From positions 1 to 44,706 of the forward strand of contig CAZQKM010000017.1 in NCBI GenBank assembly GCA_964593925.1: a stretch of 44,706 nt of DNA, written 5' to 3'. Below are positions 7,792-16,205 of the stretch, one piece after another. The translations under genes and the position numbers were made by a program. The first letter of the stretch is position 1, and the number at the start of each line of letters is the position of its first letter. The DNA is from Oleidesulfovibrio sp964593925 (GTDB lineage: Bacteria; Desulfobacterota; Desulfovibrionia; Desulfovibrionales; Desulfovibrionaceae). The notes beneath the pieces were generated by a model, which ran no database searches, was not told the DNA's origin, and saw only the letters and a program-made list of their open reading frames with translations.

Positions 7792-8199
7792 TTACTTGGC
7801 CTCTTGTTTTGCCTTGGCCGGAGCTTTTTTGTTTTCTGCTTCTTCTGCGGCGACAGGGGGGGCGTCGGACAAACCTTCACCCATGCTCACTTCGCCCTGC
7901 AACATGGCACCTTCTTCGATAACCAGCGTACCGGTGTGCAGCGTGCCGGAAAGGGAGGCTGCGCGATGCAAAACAGTCTTTTGCGTTGCAGTCACGGTGC
8001 CTTGCACATTGCCGCTGACTATAACTTGGCCCACATGCACATTACCTTGGACTTTGGCTTCCTTGCCCACGATGAGTGTGCCTTCTGAGGTGATTTCTCC
8101 TGTAAAAGTACCGTCAATGCGCACGGAGCCCTGAAAATCGAGTTTGCCGTCATAGACGGTACCCGTTCCCAGAAATGCGTTGATTTCATCCTTTGCCAT
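7792..8199 (-). CDS. Bactofilin (polymer-forming cytoskeletal protein, DUF583)
   Basis: A 135-residue bactofilin. Bactofilins polymerise without nucleotide into filaments that organise cell-wall enzymes and cell shape. The core (about residues 10-105) is a run of short beta-helix turns with regularly spaced Gly/Val, for example GSVRIDGTFTGEI, GTLIVGKEAKVQGNVHVG and GNVQGTVTAT. The C-terminal tail is a disordered Ala/Lys/Glu-rich segment. It lies 70 bp downstream of rodA on the same strand, which places it with the rod-shape genes rather than with ATP synthase and supports a role in wall synthesis. The start has an AAGGAG element at about seven bases. Confidence 0.9.
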   Translation of the reverse strand: MAKDEINAFLGTGTVYDGKLDFQGSVRIDGTFTGEITSEGTLIVGKEAKVQGNVHVGQVIVSGNVQGTVTATQKTVLHRAASLSGTLHTGTLVIEEGAMLQGEVSMGEGLSDAPPVAAEEAENKKAPAKAKQEAK

Positions 8200-8268
8200 T
8201 ACTGTATGCTCCTTGCTACTGAATGCTCGAAATAACGACGTATCTGCATTTTTGCTACATGCGGTGCA

Positions 8269-9384
8269 TTATGTAGTTTTAAACATAAAGCGGCGCATGG
8301 ATACATTGAGTACCAATCCGACAAGACAAAAATTTACAATGGTGGCGCTGCCGCCATAGCTGATAAAGGGCAGGGGAATACCCACAACCGGCATGAGCCC
8401 GACAACCATGCCCATATTTATGAGAATTTGCCAGAAAAAATAAAAAAATACTCCGGCACAGAGCAGACTGCCAAAGCGGTCTTTGGCCTGCCGCGCTGAC
8501 TTGCAGATGGACAGCAGAAACAAGCAGAAGATGCCCAGCAGCAGCAGGTTGCCTACAAACCCCCATTCTTCGCCAAGCACGGCCACGGCAAAGTCAGTAT
8601 GCTTTTCGGGCAAAAAGCGGAGTTGAGACTGGGTGCCCCCCAGAAAGCCCTTTCCCCAAAGCTCACCGGAGCCTATGGCTATCTGCGATTGAATAATGTG
8701 ATAGCCGGCACCAAGCGGGTCGTTTGTGGGGTCAATAAAGGTCAAGATGCGTTGCTTTTGATAGTCATGCAGCAAAAACCAGCCCAGTGGGGCAAGTAAG
8801 GGGATACTTGCAAGGCAGGGTTTGAGCACATAGGCCGCGATGCCCCGGAACAACACAACCCCCCCCACGTTCAGCAGCAGGTTGAGCGTGGTGCCAAGGT
8901 CGGGCTGGCGGACAATGAGCAGCGCCGGAATAAGGCAGATCCCCATTGTTTTACTTAGCTCAATCCAGCCCAGTGGGGTGCCTTCTTCGGCGAGCAGCCG
9001 TGCGGCGATGATAAGCGTGCTGATTTTTGCAAGTTCACTGGGCTGTAGGTTAAAAAAGCCCAGTGAAAGCCAGCGTTGTGCGCCGTATACGGTAACGCCG
9101 AAGAAGGGCACCATGGCCAACAGCAGCACAGTAAGGATAAAGACAGGCCAGGCCATACTCTTCAGATGGCGATAGTCAAAAAGCATGGCCGCCAGCATGC
9201 AGCCGATGCCTGCTGTACCCCAGATAAACTGTTTGCGGTAAAATGAAGATACCGCGATGCCTTCGTCAATGCGCGTGCCGGATGCTGAGTATAAATTGGC
9301 AACACCAATACCAAAGAGCATGAGTGTCAGCGCTATGAGTTCCCAGTTCATATGGGTAAGAAGGCGTCTGTCGATGAGTATCAT
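8269..9384 (-). CDS. rodA: Rod-shape SEDS peptidoglycan glycosyltransferase RodA
   Basis: A 371-residue polytopic membrane protein of the SEDS family, which polymerises lipid II into glycan strands together with the class B PBP2. Multiple hydrophobic segments run through the sequence. The family blocks are visible: LGTTLNLLLNVGG, GSGELWGKGFLGGTQSQLRFLP, HTDFAVAVLGEEWGFVG and the C-terminal GIPLPFISYGGSATIVN. Length is normal. The ATG overlaps the mrdA stop by four bases (ATGA), so the two partners are translationally coupled. Confidence 0.97.
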   Translation of the reverse strand: MILIDRRLLTHMNWELIALTLMLFGIGVANLYSASGTRIDEGIAVSSFYRKQFIWGTAGIGCMLAAMLFDYRHLKSMAWPVFILTVLLLAMVPFFGVTVYGAQRWLSLGFFNLQPSELAKISTLIIAARLLAEEGTPLGWIELSKTMGICLIPALLIVRQPDLGTTLNLLLNVGGVVLFRGIAAYVLKPCLASIPLLAPLGWFLLHDYQKQRILTFIDPTNDPLGAGYHIIQSQIAIGSGELWGKGFLGGTQSQLRFLPEKHTDFAVAVLGEEWGFVGNLLLLGIFCLFLLSICKSARQAKDRFGSLLCAGVFFYFFWQILINMGMVVGLMPVVGIPLPFISYGGSATIVNFCLVGLVLNVSMRRFMFKTT

Positions 9385-11189
9385 GACGCATTGCCCCCAT
9401 TGGTTTGCACAGGGCCGAACAAGTGGTCAAAAATGCCTTTTACAATGGGGCCGGCAACAGTACCACCGCCGCCGCCGTGTTCCACCATGGCTACCACAAC
9501 ATAACGCTTGTTTCCTTGCTCTCCCCAAGCGGCAAGCCAGGCGTGGTCACGTTCCCAGTATTCCATTTCTTTTGTTTTACGTCGTTTTGTACCTGCAATG
9601 CGTACTACCTGCGCAGTACCTGTTTTGCCGCCTATGGTCACGTCGGGTCTATACAGGCGGCGGGCTGTTCCCCGCTGCGAGGTTACCGTGTCCACCATGG
9701 TCTTGAGCAAATACGCGCGCGTTTGCTCTGTAAAGGGAATGGTGGATTGTATTTGCGGCGGGGCATTCAGGAGCATCTGCGGCTTGAGCAGGTTGCCCTC
9801 ATTGAGCAGGGCTGCAATAAATCGGGCTACCTGTAGTGGGGTGGTCAGTGTAAACCCTTGGCCGATGGAGATGTTCAGCGTTTCACCCCGTTGCCAGGGC
9901 TGGCGAAAACGGTTGCGCTTCCAGGTACGCGAAGGGACAAGTCCGGATTTTTCGTGGGGCAGATCAATGTTTGTGAGTTCACCAAAGCCCGAGGCCTTGG
10001 CAAAATTTTCTATGCGGTCAATACCGACTTTGGCGCCCACTTCATAAAAGTAGACGTCGCATGACTCCACAAGGGCCTTACGTAAATCGGTGTTGCCGTG
10101 ACCGCCTTTTTTCCAGCAGCGGAATACCCGGTTGCCCATGGGATAATTGCCATTGCAGAAGACGGTTTTTGCGGGGGGAAGCACCTTTTTTTCCAGTACC
10201 AGCCCTGCCATGAGCAGCTTCCATGTGGAAGCTGGCGGATAGGTGGACTGAATAACGCGGTTTTGCATGGGGTGACGCGGATCAGTGCTTAGTTCTTCCC
10301 AGTCGCTGGAGGACAACCTGCGGGTAAAGACGTTGTTATCAAAGGCCGGAGCCGTGACCAGCGCATGCACCTGCCCGGTATCAGGGTCGATCACCACCAC
10401 GCAGCCGGTCTGTCCTTCGAGCAGGGCAAAAGCCTTGGCCTGCAATGCCGTGTCAATGCTCAGGGTGATGTTTTCTCCTGCCATGGGCTTACTCAGGATG
10501 GTCCGCGTCAACCCACGGCCCACCACATCCACTTCCACCTGCCGCAGACCTTTGGTACCGCGCAAGCGATCTTCCAGCACCAGCTCAAGTCCCTGCCTGC
10601 CCACAGAGTCCCCCAGTGAAAGGGCGGGGTTGGCTTCCAGGATTTTTTCGTCTGCTTCGTTGACGTATCCCAGCAGGTGGGCCATTTCCGGCCCTGCAAG
10701 GTAAAACCGGCGCGGGCGGACGATGATTTCCAGACCGGGCCAGCGGGCAATATTGGACTCAATGATGGCCAGCAGGTCAAAGGATACATCAGGCACAAGC
10801 ACCAGCGACTCAAAGGATTTTACCTTGCGCATATCGCGTTTGTACCGACTGTCCAGCTCTTCCGGGGGAATACCGGTCCACTGGCTTATCTGGGCAAGGG
10901 TAGAGGGAATATCCTTGCAGTCTTCACGCACCAGTCCAAGGGCATAGGTGGGGCTGTTTTCGGCCAGCAACAGGCCGTTACGGTCGTGGAGCAGACCCCG
11001 TGGGGCATACATTTTTTCTTGGCGCAACCTGTTATCGCTGGCAAGGCGGGCAAATTTTTCGCCCTTGTGGATCTGTAGATACCAGAACCGCAATGCAAAA
11101 ACGAGAAACAGGAATGCCACCAGGCTTTGCAGCAAGATAAGGCCTGTACGCGGCGGTTGGAATTCTTTTGAATCAAGATGCATCTTCAT
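9381..11189 (-). CDS. mrdA: Penicillin-binding protein 2 (peptidoglycan transpeptidase)
   Basis: A 602-residue class B PBP that cross-links peptidoglycan during elongation. It has one N-terminal membrane anchor (about residues 17-36), a dimerisation domain beginning APRGLLHDRNG, and a transpeptidase domain with S-T-W-K at 321-324 (catalytic Ser321), S-C-D at 376-378 and K-T-G at 522-524. The PBP2-type insertion with CNGNYPMGNRVFRCWKKGGHG is present. I chose the ATG at 11189 (MKMHLDSKEF), inside the mreD tail, over a TTG three codons upstream. It overlaps mreD at its start and rodA at its end. Confidence 0.96.
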   Translation of the reverse strand: MKMHLDSKEFQPPRTGLILLQSLVAFLFLVFALRFWYLQIHKGEKFARLASDNRLRQEKMYAPRGLLHDRNGLLLAENSPTYALGLVREDCKDIPSTLAQISQWTGIPPEELDSRYKRDMRKVKSFESLVLVPDVSFDLLAIIESNIARWPGLEIIVRPRRFYLAGPEMAHLLGYVNEADEKILEANPALSLGDSVGRQGLELVLEDRLRGTKGLRQVEVDVVGRGLTRTILSKPMAGENITLSIDTALQAKAFALLEGQTGCVVVIDPDTGQVHALVTAPAFDNNVFTRRLSSSDWEELSTDPRHPMQNRVIQSTYPPASTWKLLMAGLVLEKKVLPPAKTVFCNGNYPMGNRVFRCWKKGGHGNTDLRKALVESCDVYFYEVGAKVGIDRIENFAKASGFGELTNIDLPHEKSGLVPSRTWKRNRFRQPWQRGETLNISIGQGFTLTTPLQVARFIAALLNEGNLLKPQMLLNAPPQIQSTIPFTEQTRAYLLKTMVDTVTSQRGTARRLYRPDVTIGGKTGTAQVVRIAGTKRRKTKEMEYWERDHAWLAAWGEQGNKRYVVVAMVEHGGGGGTVAGPIVKGIFDHLFGPVQTNGGNAS

Positions 11190-11667
11190 GGGGAACAAAC
11201 CTTGATCTCAAAGGGCGCAGAGGCAGCCAGCAAACAGGGATAAGCAGAGCTTGCCAGAGACTTTCATATAACAGGGGGGTCTGGCGTACGGGCATGTCCT
11301 GGAGCATGAGCATGGTCACGGTCATGCCATAGTGGACAAGCCCAAACAGGCCGGAGAGCAGCAACACAAATGGCAGGTTGCGGGCTTCGAACAGCCAGCG
11401 TCCCCCCTGAAATAACAGGATTGTCACAAGATACTGCCCAACGACAGAACCAAAAGACAGGGTGCTGCATCCTTCCTGAATCAGGGCAAAGCAGACCACA
11501 ACCCACAGCGTTTGTACAGGGCGCTGTTCTTGCAGGGTAAGAATCAGTCCGGGTAGCAAAAAGTCCACCCCGGGTACAAAGCTTTGGGCCCACACGGCGG
11601 CCATGGCGTACACCAGCCACCAGCCGATATTGCGCAGGGCCGGATATCTTGCAGGAGTAGTGTACAT
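11173..11667 (-). CDS. mreD: Rod shape-determining membrane protein MreD
   Basis: A 164-residue integral membrane protein with about five hydrophobic segments, in the position between mreC and mrdA where MreD always lies. MreD sequences diverge strongly, so recognition rests on length, topology and context: LLPGLILTLQEQRPVQTLWVVV and the GLVHYGMTVTMLMLQ region match the general MreD pattern. Its 3' end overlaps the mrdA start. Confidence 0.88.
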   Translation of the reverse strand: MYTTPARYPALRNIGWWLVYAMAAVWAQSFVPGVDFLLPGLILTLQEQRPVQTLWVVVCFALIQEGCSTLSFGSVVGQYLVTILLFQGGRWLFEARNLPFVLLLSGLFGLVHYGMTVTMLMLQDMPVRQTPLLYESLWQALLIPVCWLPLRPLRSRFVPHEDAS

Positions 11668-11700
11668 TAAAAAAAGAGCCTTTGGTCTACCTTGGGCGGG

Positions 11701-12618
11701 TTAGGGTGCCTGTTCGGCCGCAGTATCCGACTGGGGGGCTGTCTCTGGCTGTGCCGGAGAAGCCTCTTGAGGTACCACTGTCAACGGATCGGACGGACGT
11801 TGCAGCAGCAGGACTTCTTCCAGCCTGTCCATATCCTCCAACGCAGTGGCGTACACAGTCTGAAAGAGCGAAATTTCAGAACGTTCAATGCGTACGATGC
11901 GGGCAACGGGCAGTCCTTTGGGATAAATTTGCGCCAGCCCGGAAGTAAGCAACAGTTCTCCCTCAACCAGAAGCGCGTTGCGTGGCACAAAACGAAGGCG
12001 CAATTCCTTGCGGGGACCGGTGCCCATCAGAATGCCGGGTGTACGGCTTTGGGCACCAATCACGGCAATACGGCAGGCAGGGTCCGTTACCAGCTGAACT
12101 GTGGCCGTAAAGGGACCGGCCCGCATGATACGGCCCACCACGCCCCTGTGGGTGCTCACAGGCGTATTGGACAGCGCCCCCTGCAAGTATCCCTTGTCCA
12201 GCATGATGCTGTCCAGGGCTGCACCGGCACCGACTCTGTGTGCAATGACACGTGCTCCCAGACGCTGCCATTCTTCTGGAGCAGAAAAGTCGTCAAGCGC
12301 GCGCAAGCGAAAAAGCTCCTGCTGTTCTTCGCGAGCTTTGGCAAGCTCAAAAGACAGGGCTTCAATCTGGGCGGTCAGATCATCATTTTGCTGACGAACA
12401 TCCATTAGATAAATGTAATGCTCCCAGAACGCCACGATATTACGATGCACCCATTTGCCTGGTTTGAGTACCATACCAGTAAATTCAAGCCCTGTGTGAT
12501 CGGCCAGTGCGTCCAGAACACCGGTACGCAGGTTCCACGTGTACAGGGCAAGGTACACGAAAAGTACAATGAAAAGCGCGGCTGAAATATTTTTGGGCGA
12601 GGCGTTAATCGATTGCAA
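11701..12618 (-). CDS. mreC: Rod shape-determining protein MreC
   Basis: A 305-residue MreC: an N-terminal membrane anchor (about residues 12-30, AALFIVLFVYLALYTW), a coiled coil (about 65-100), and a periplasmic double beta-barrel with the GVVGRIMRAGPFTATVQLVTDP and LLTSGLAQIYPKGLPVARI blocks. The C-terminus ends in a Pro/Ala/Gln/Glu-rich tail. MreC bridges MreB to PBP2 and RodA. The start is odd. The frame's TTG at 12618 directly abuts a GGAGG inside the end of mreB, leaving no spacer, while the third codon after it is ATT, nine bases from GGAGG. The exact start is therefore uncertain. Confidence 0.93.
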   Translation of the reverse strand: MQSINASPKNISAALFIVLFVYLALYTWNLRTGVLDALADHTGLEFTGMVLKPGKWVHRNIVAFWEHYIYLMDVRQQNDDLTAQIEALSFELAKAREEQQELFRLRALDDFSAPEEWQRLGARVIAHRVGAGAALDSIMLDKGYLQGALSNTPVSTHRGVVGRIMRAGPFTATVQLVTDPACRIAVIGAQSRTPGILMGTGPRKELRLRFVPRNALLVEGELLLTSGLAQIYPKGLPVARIVRIERSEISLFQTVYATALEDMDRLEEVLLLQRPSDPLTVVPQEASPAQPETAPQSDTAAEQAP

Positions 12619-13645
12619 CCTCCTTCAGGATATCCAGATCATCCAGAGCCTTGCCGGTTCCCAGCACCACAGTGGAGAGCGGATCATCCACAACCGTGAT
12701 GGGCAGTGAGGTTTCTTCACGCAGCAACTGGTCCAGTCCTCTGAGCAACGCACCGCCACCTGTGAGTACAATACCCCTGTCAACAATATCTGCCGCCAGT
12801 TCGGGTGGGGTCTGTTCTAGAGCCACGCGTACAGCCTGCACAATGGAATCCACCTGTTCGGCAATGGCTTTGCGTACCTCTTCTGAAGTAATGGTGAGGT
12901 TTTGTGGAATACCTGTCACAAGGTCACGCCCCCTGATGTCCATCTGCTCTTCGGGGGCCAAGGGATAGGCCGAGGCCATTTTGATTTTGATATTTTCGGC
13001 CGTGGACTCACCGATCAGCATGTTATACTTGCGTTTTACATGGATCATGATGGCTTCATCCATCTTGTCGCCGCCCACGCGTACCGAGCGTGAATACACC
13101 ACGCCGGAAAGGGATATGACTGCCACTTCGGTGGTGCCACCGCCAATATCCACCACCATGTTCGAGATGGGTTCTTGAATGGGCAGGTTGGCACCTATGG
13201 CCGCGGCCATGGGTTCTTCAATAAGGTACACCTCGCGCGCTCCGGCGCTTTGGGCTGATTCTTTGACCGCACGTTTTTCCACTTGTGTGATGCCCGTGGG
13301 CACGCAAATAATAATGCGCGGCCGGACAAGGCGCCGCGAATGATGCACTTTGGTAATGAAATGCCGCAGCATGGCTTCAGTGATCTTGAAGTCGGCAATA
13401 ACACCGTCTTTCATGGGCCGTATGGCCTGGATATTACCGGGAGTACGGCCAAGCATGCGCTTGGCGTCCTGCCCCACGGCAAGTTCCATATCATTTCCGC
13501 GACTATCTTTTTTTACGGCCACCACAGATGGTTCACGCAACACAATACCCTGTCCTCTGACATAGACGCAGGTGTTTGCCGTGCCAAGATCTATGGCTAG
13601 GTCGTTGGAAAACATCCCCAGTATGTAATCAATTATTTTTGCCAT
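12605..13645 (-). CDS. mreB: Rod shape-determining actin homologue MreB
   Basis: A 346-residue actin-like ATPase that positions the elongation machinery along the inner membrane. Actin-fold motifs are intact: phosphate 1 (IDLGTANTCVYV), connect 1 (EPMAAAIGANLPI), phosphate 2 (VVDIGGGTTEVAVIS) and the adenosine loop (IVLTGGGALLRGL). Length is standard. The ATG has a GTGAGG element upstream. It is the first gene of the minus-strand cell-shape cluster and its stop lies within the start region of mreC. The 94-bp interval 13646-13739 separates it from the divergent radical SAM gene and must contain both promoters. Confidence 0.98.
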   Translation of the reverse strand: MAKIIDYILGMFSNDLAIDLGTANTCVYVRGQGIVLREPSVVAVKKDSRGNDMELAVGQDAKRMLGRTPGNIQAIRPMKDGVIADFKITEAMLRHFITKVHHSRRLVRPRIIICVPTGITQVEKRAVKESAQSAGAREVYLIEEPMAAAIGANLPIQEPISNMVVDIGGGTTEVAVISLSGVVYSRSVRVGGDKMDEAIMIHVKRKYNMLIGESTAENIKIKMASAYPLAPEEQMDIRGRDLVTGIPQNLTITSEEVRKAIAEQVDSIVQAVRVALEQTPPELAADIVDRGIVLTGGGALLRGLDQLLREETSLPITVVDDPLSTVVLGTGKALDDLDILKEVAID

Positions 13646-13739
13646 AATGGCCTCACTTGCCTTGAGAAAGATGAAGGCGTATTCAGTAGCTGTATACAGC
13701 CTGTGCTTTTAAACCGCTTGATTTGTCAATGGAAAATTC

Positions 13740-14837
13740 ATGGACAGATACTACCGGCTTTCTACATATTGGCGCCACACATATGGTGCCAGAATACAAA
13801 AAATTCCGCTTGATGCAGGGTTTACCTGCCCCAACAGGGACGGAACACTTTCGAATACAGGATGCGTTTTTTGCAATGCCAATGGTTCCGGTACCGGTCT
13901 TGGACACAAGGGCCTTAGTCTGCCGGAGCAATGGGCGTATTGGCAAGAGTTTTACGCACCTCGGCATAAGTCGGGGCTATATATAGCCTATTTGCAGGCA
14001 TTTTCCAACACATATGGCCCCCCTGAAAAATTGGAAAAAGTATTTTCTTGCCTGGAGGGCCTTCCCGGGCTTGTGGGTATGTCCATTGGTACCCGTCCCG
14101 ACTGTGTGGATGCGGCTCGCCTTGACTGTATTGCCCGTGTTTTTGACCGCATCAGGGCAGGCATTGCCGCCCGTGACCCGGCCCATGCAGGCACAAGGCA
14201 TAGTGGCCAGAGCGCCCAGGTCTGGCTTGAACTTGGCCTGCAAAGCTCAAACGATGCCACGCTGCGGCGTATCAACCGGGGGCACGACTTTGCCGCTTTT
14301 GCCCGTGCGGTGTATATGGCTCGTGAACGTGGCTTTGAAGTGTGTGCGCACCTCATGGCAGGACTGCCCGGAGAAACAGCAGATGATTTTTTGCGTACTG
14401 CGGCTGACGTGGCTGCGCTGCCTGTCACCGGGATAAAATTGCACGGCCTGTATGTGGCAGACAGGACGGAAATGGCCCGTCAGTGGCGTCAGGGTATGTA
14501 TACGCCCATGGAGCGCGAGGCCTATGCAGAGGCCGTTGTCCGGGCTTTGCCGTTGTTTTCTGCCAATGTGGTCATCCACCGCCTGACAGGAGACGCGGCC
14601 GGGGATGAACTGTTGTCCCCGGCTTGGTGTGCAGACAAGCGCAGTGTCATTGCCCGCATCCACGAGTTGTTGCAACAGCATGATGTATGGCAGGGGCAAG
14701 CGTTCGACGCCTCGGGTGGTATTCCTCTGCATTTTTCGCGTGAAGAGGCGCTACCGGCAACATTGCGTGGCGCATGGCGTAAGGCCATGCAGGAGCATTG
14801 GGCTCAGCCCGCGGACCCGGTGGAAAAAAGACTATAG
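13740..14837 (+). CDS. YhcC-like radical SAM protein (TIGR01212 family)
   Basis: A 365-residue radical S-adenosylmethionine protein of the TIGR01212/YhcC family, whose reaction is not established. The N-terminus RYYRLSTYWRHTYGARIQKI and GFTCPNRDGTLSNTGCVFC are diagnostic; the cluster-binding cysteines are C30, C42 and C45 (C-x11-C-x2-C). Later family blocks are VGMSIGTRPDCV, VWLELGLQSSNDATLRRINRGH, AHLMAGLPGET and the KLHGLYV segment. Length is a little above the usual for the family because of insertions around residues 135-155. It begins a plus-strand group with the alkyltransferase gene 39 bp downstream and is divergent from mreB. Confidence 0.93.
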   Translation: MDRYYRLSTYWRHTYGARIQKIPLDAGFTCPNRDGTLSNTGCVFCNANGSGTGLGHKGLSLPEQWAYWQEFYAPRHKSGLYIAYLQAFSNTYGPPEKLEKVFSCLEGLPGLVGMSIGTRPDCVDAARLDCIARVFDRIRAGIAARDPAHAGTRHSGQSAQVWLELGLQSSNDATLRRINRGHDFAAFARAVYMARERGFEVCAHLMAGLPGETADDFLRTAADVAALPVTGIKLHGLYVADRTEMARQWRQGMYTPMEREAYAEAVVRALPLFSANVVIHRLTGDAAGDELLSPAWCADKRSVIARIHELLQQHDVWQGQAFDASGGIPLHFSREEALPATLRGAWRKAMQEHWAQPADPVEKRL

Positions 14838-14875
14838 ATGGCGCGTTGTGGCGCTGCGGCACAGGGAAGCAGTGT

Positions 14876-15493
14876 ATGCATGTTGTGGAAATCGTGGCGT
14901 GTGATCCGTTGGCTGTATCGCTATGCTGGGAGCGCTGTACCCCTTCTGGCCCTAAGGACAGTCCGTATGCTGCTGTGGCTGGTATGGGCCTGTACTGGAG
15001 CGCCAGTGTGGCATCATGGTCTTGGGTAGGCCAGGAGTGTATGCCCGCCGGGCAAGGCGGTAAATATTCGCATGTGGTCTGTGCCGGCGATGTTCCTGCT
15101 GCCTTGGCGGCGGATGATCGGGTTTCTCCCCAGGGGCAGGCCATGCTGCATGCTCTTGGTGCCTACGTGGCCGGGGGGGATGTCCGATGGCCAGAGCTTG
15201 TGCTGTCCATGGATGGGCTTTCTCCCTTTTCTGCCACGGTGCTGGATATTCTGCGTACAAGGGTACCGGCAGGGCGTACTGTGACTTATGGACAACTGGC
15301 TGCCATGGCTGGATCTCCTCGTGCAGCGCGTGGTGTGGGTCGGATACTGGCCCGCAATCGTTGGCCCCTGCTTGTACCTTGCCACCGCGTGGTGGGCAGC
15401 GGAGGCCGTCTTGTGGGATTTTCCGGTACGGGCGGGGTGGAGATGAAGCGGTATCTGCTGGAGCTTGAAGGGGCGACCCGCATGTCGTTGTGA
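14876..15493 (+). CDS. ogt: Methylated-DNA--protein-cysteine S-methyltransferase
   Basis: A 205-residue suicide repair protein that moves an alkyl group from O6-alkylguanine to its own cysteine. The C-terminal domain is complete: TVLDILRTRVPAGRTVTYGQL (residues about 121-141), the DNA-binding helix with RAARGVGRILARN, and the active-site PCHR with C169, then GRLVGFSGTGGVEMKRYLLELEG. The N-terminal half is poorly conserved, as is normal. I chose the ATG at 14876 because of AGGGAAG upstream; the frame stays open further 5'. The stretch coding for about residues 150-190 is repeated 194 bp downstream (15517-15638). Whether the native 3' end is the one now in the gene or the downstream copy cannot be told from sequence alone. 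Confidence 0.93.
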   Translation: MHVVEIVACDPLAVSLCWERCTPSGPKDSPYAAVAGMGLYWSASVASWSWVGQECMPAGQGGKYSHVVCAGDVPAALAADDRVSPQGQAMLHALGAYVAGGDVRWPELVLSMDGLSPFSATVLDILRTRVPAGRTVTYGQLAAMAGSPRAARGVGRILARNRWPLLVPCHRVVGSGGRLVGFSGTGGVEMKRYLLELEGATRMSL

Positions 15494-15516
15494 CTGGCAG
15501 GGCGTGAAGGTTGGTG

Positions 15517-15638
15517 GCAGCGCGTGGTGTGGGTCGGATACTGGCCCGCAATCGTTGGCCCCTGCTTGTACCTTGCCACCGCGTGGTGGGCAGCGGAGGG
15601 CGCCTTGTGGGATTTTCCGGTACGGGCGGTGTGGAGAT
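15517..15638 (+). repeat. Downstream direct copy of the ogt active-site segment
   Basis: This 122-bp stretch matches 15323-15444 inside ogt at 119 of 122 positions with no gaps. It starts 24 bp after the ogt stop and still encodes the PCHR active-site region in an open frame, which then runs into unrelated sequence and stops before the next gene. All three differences are at third codon positions and silent (two adjacent-codon changes near GGR and one in TGG). It has no start codon or ribosome site of its own, so it is a fragment and not a second gene. Confidence 0.95.
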
Positions 15639-15683
15639 TTCCTGGGGCACACTGCCAGGTAGCAGGACAGGGGGCATGTAGAC

Positions 15684-16010
15684 ATGAATGACAAAGCAAC
15701 CATCATACCGGCGGTCATGGATCGGTTGGAACGGCTGCAACCGGGGCAATGCCTGGATATGCGTACATACAAGCGCAACCGTTCTGTTGTGGTGGCATGT
15801 ACTGATCCTGGAGTGTTTCTTGTGATGGAGCGCGGTTTTCATGAAGAAACATGGCAGGACCTGGATGCAAAAGAGGTGAAGCGTTTATTGAAGACTTTAT
15901 TGAAACGTGAATTTCCCCGCAGCCACAAAATCAGACTTTATATGTTGGACTCTTTTGAGCAGGCAGACGTCAATCGCATGGGGCACGGTGCGGGGCGTTT
16001 TGGTGCATAG
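15684..16010 (+). CDS. Conserved hypothetical protein of 108 residues
   Basis: A small soluble protein with no signal peptide, membrane helix or cysteine cluster (a single Cys near residue 23 and one near 39). The central part RNRSVVVACTDPGVFLVMERGF looks like a short beta-rich core, followed by a Lys/Arg-rich helix (EVKRLLKTLLKREFPRSHKIRL). I recall similar proteins in Desulfovibrio genomes but cannot name a family or function. It has a GGGGG element before the ATG and lies between the ogt fragment and the ZntB-like gene, on the same strand as both. The 195 bp after it hold no gene; a 7-bp hairpin without a T-run sits at 16119-16140. Confidence 0.72.
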   Translation: MNDKATIIPAVMDRLERLQPGQCLDMRTYKRNRSVVVACTDPGVFLVMERGFHEETWQDLDAKEVKRLLKTLLKREFPRSHKIRLYMLDSFEQADVNRMGHGAGRFGA

Positions 16011-16205
16011 GTCAGGGTCCATTACTCGCAGATATGATCTGCGGGACGCGTATGGCTTCTACTCTGGGGCCTGCCTGGCTGCGTATTTCCAGGTCATGCC
16101 ACCGTTCAGCCCCCAGATGCCTGCGAGGCATATCGCAGGCAGCGCCAGCCGCATGTGTGCCAATACAAGCGACATGGCACAAACCAAACGTTGGAGGTTA
16201 CATTG

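Noticed and set aside
15286..15842. Repetitive open frames on the minus strand around the ogt copies
   Set aside because: Their internal repeats are the reverse strand of the duplicated ogt segment; no real protein is suggested.
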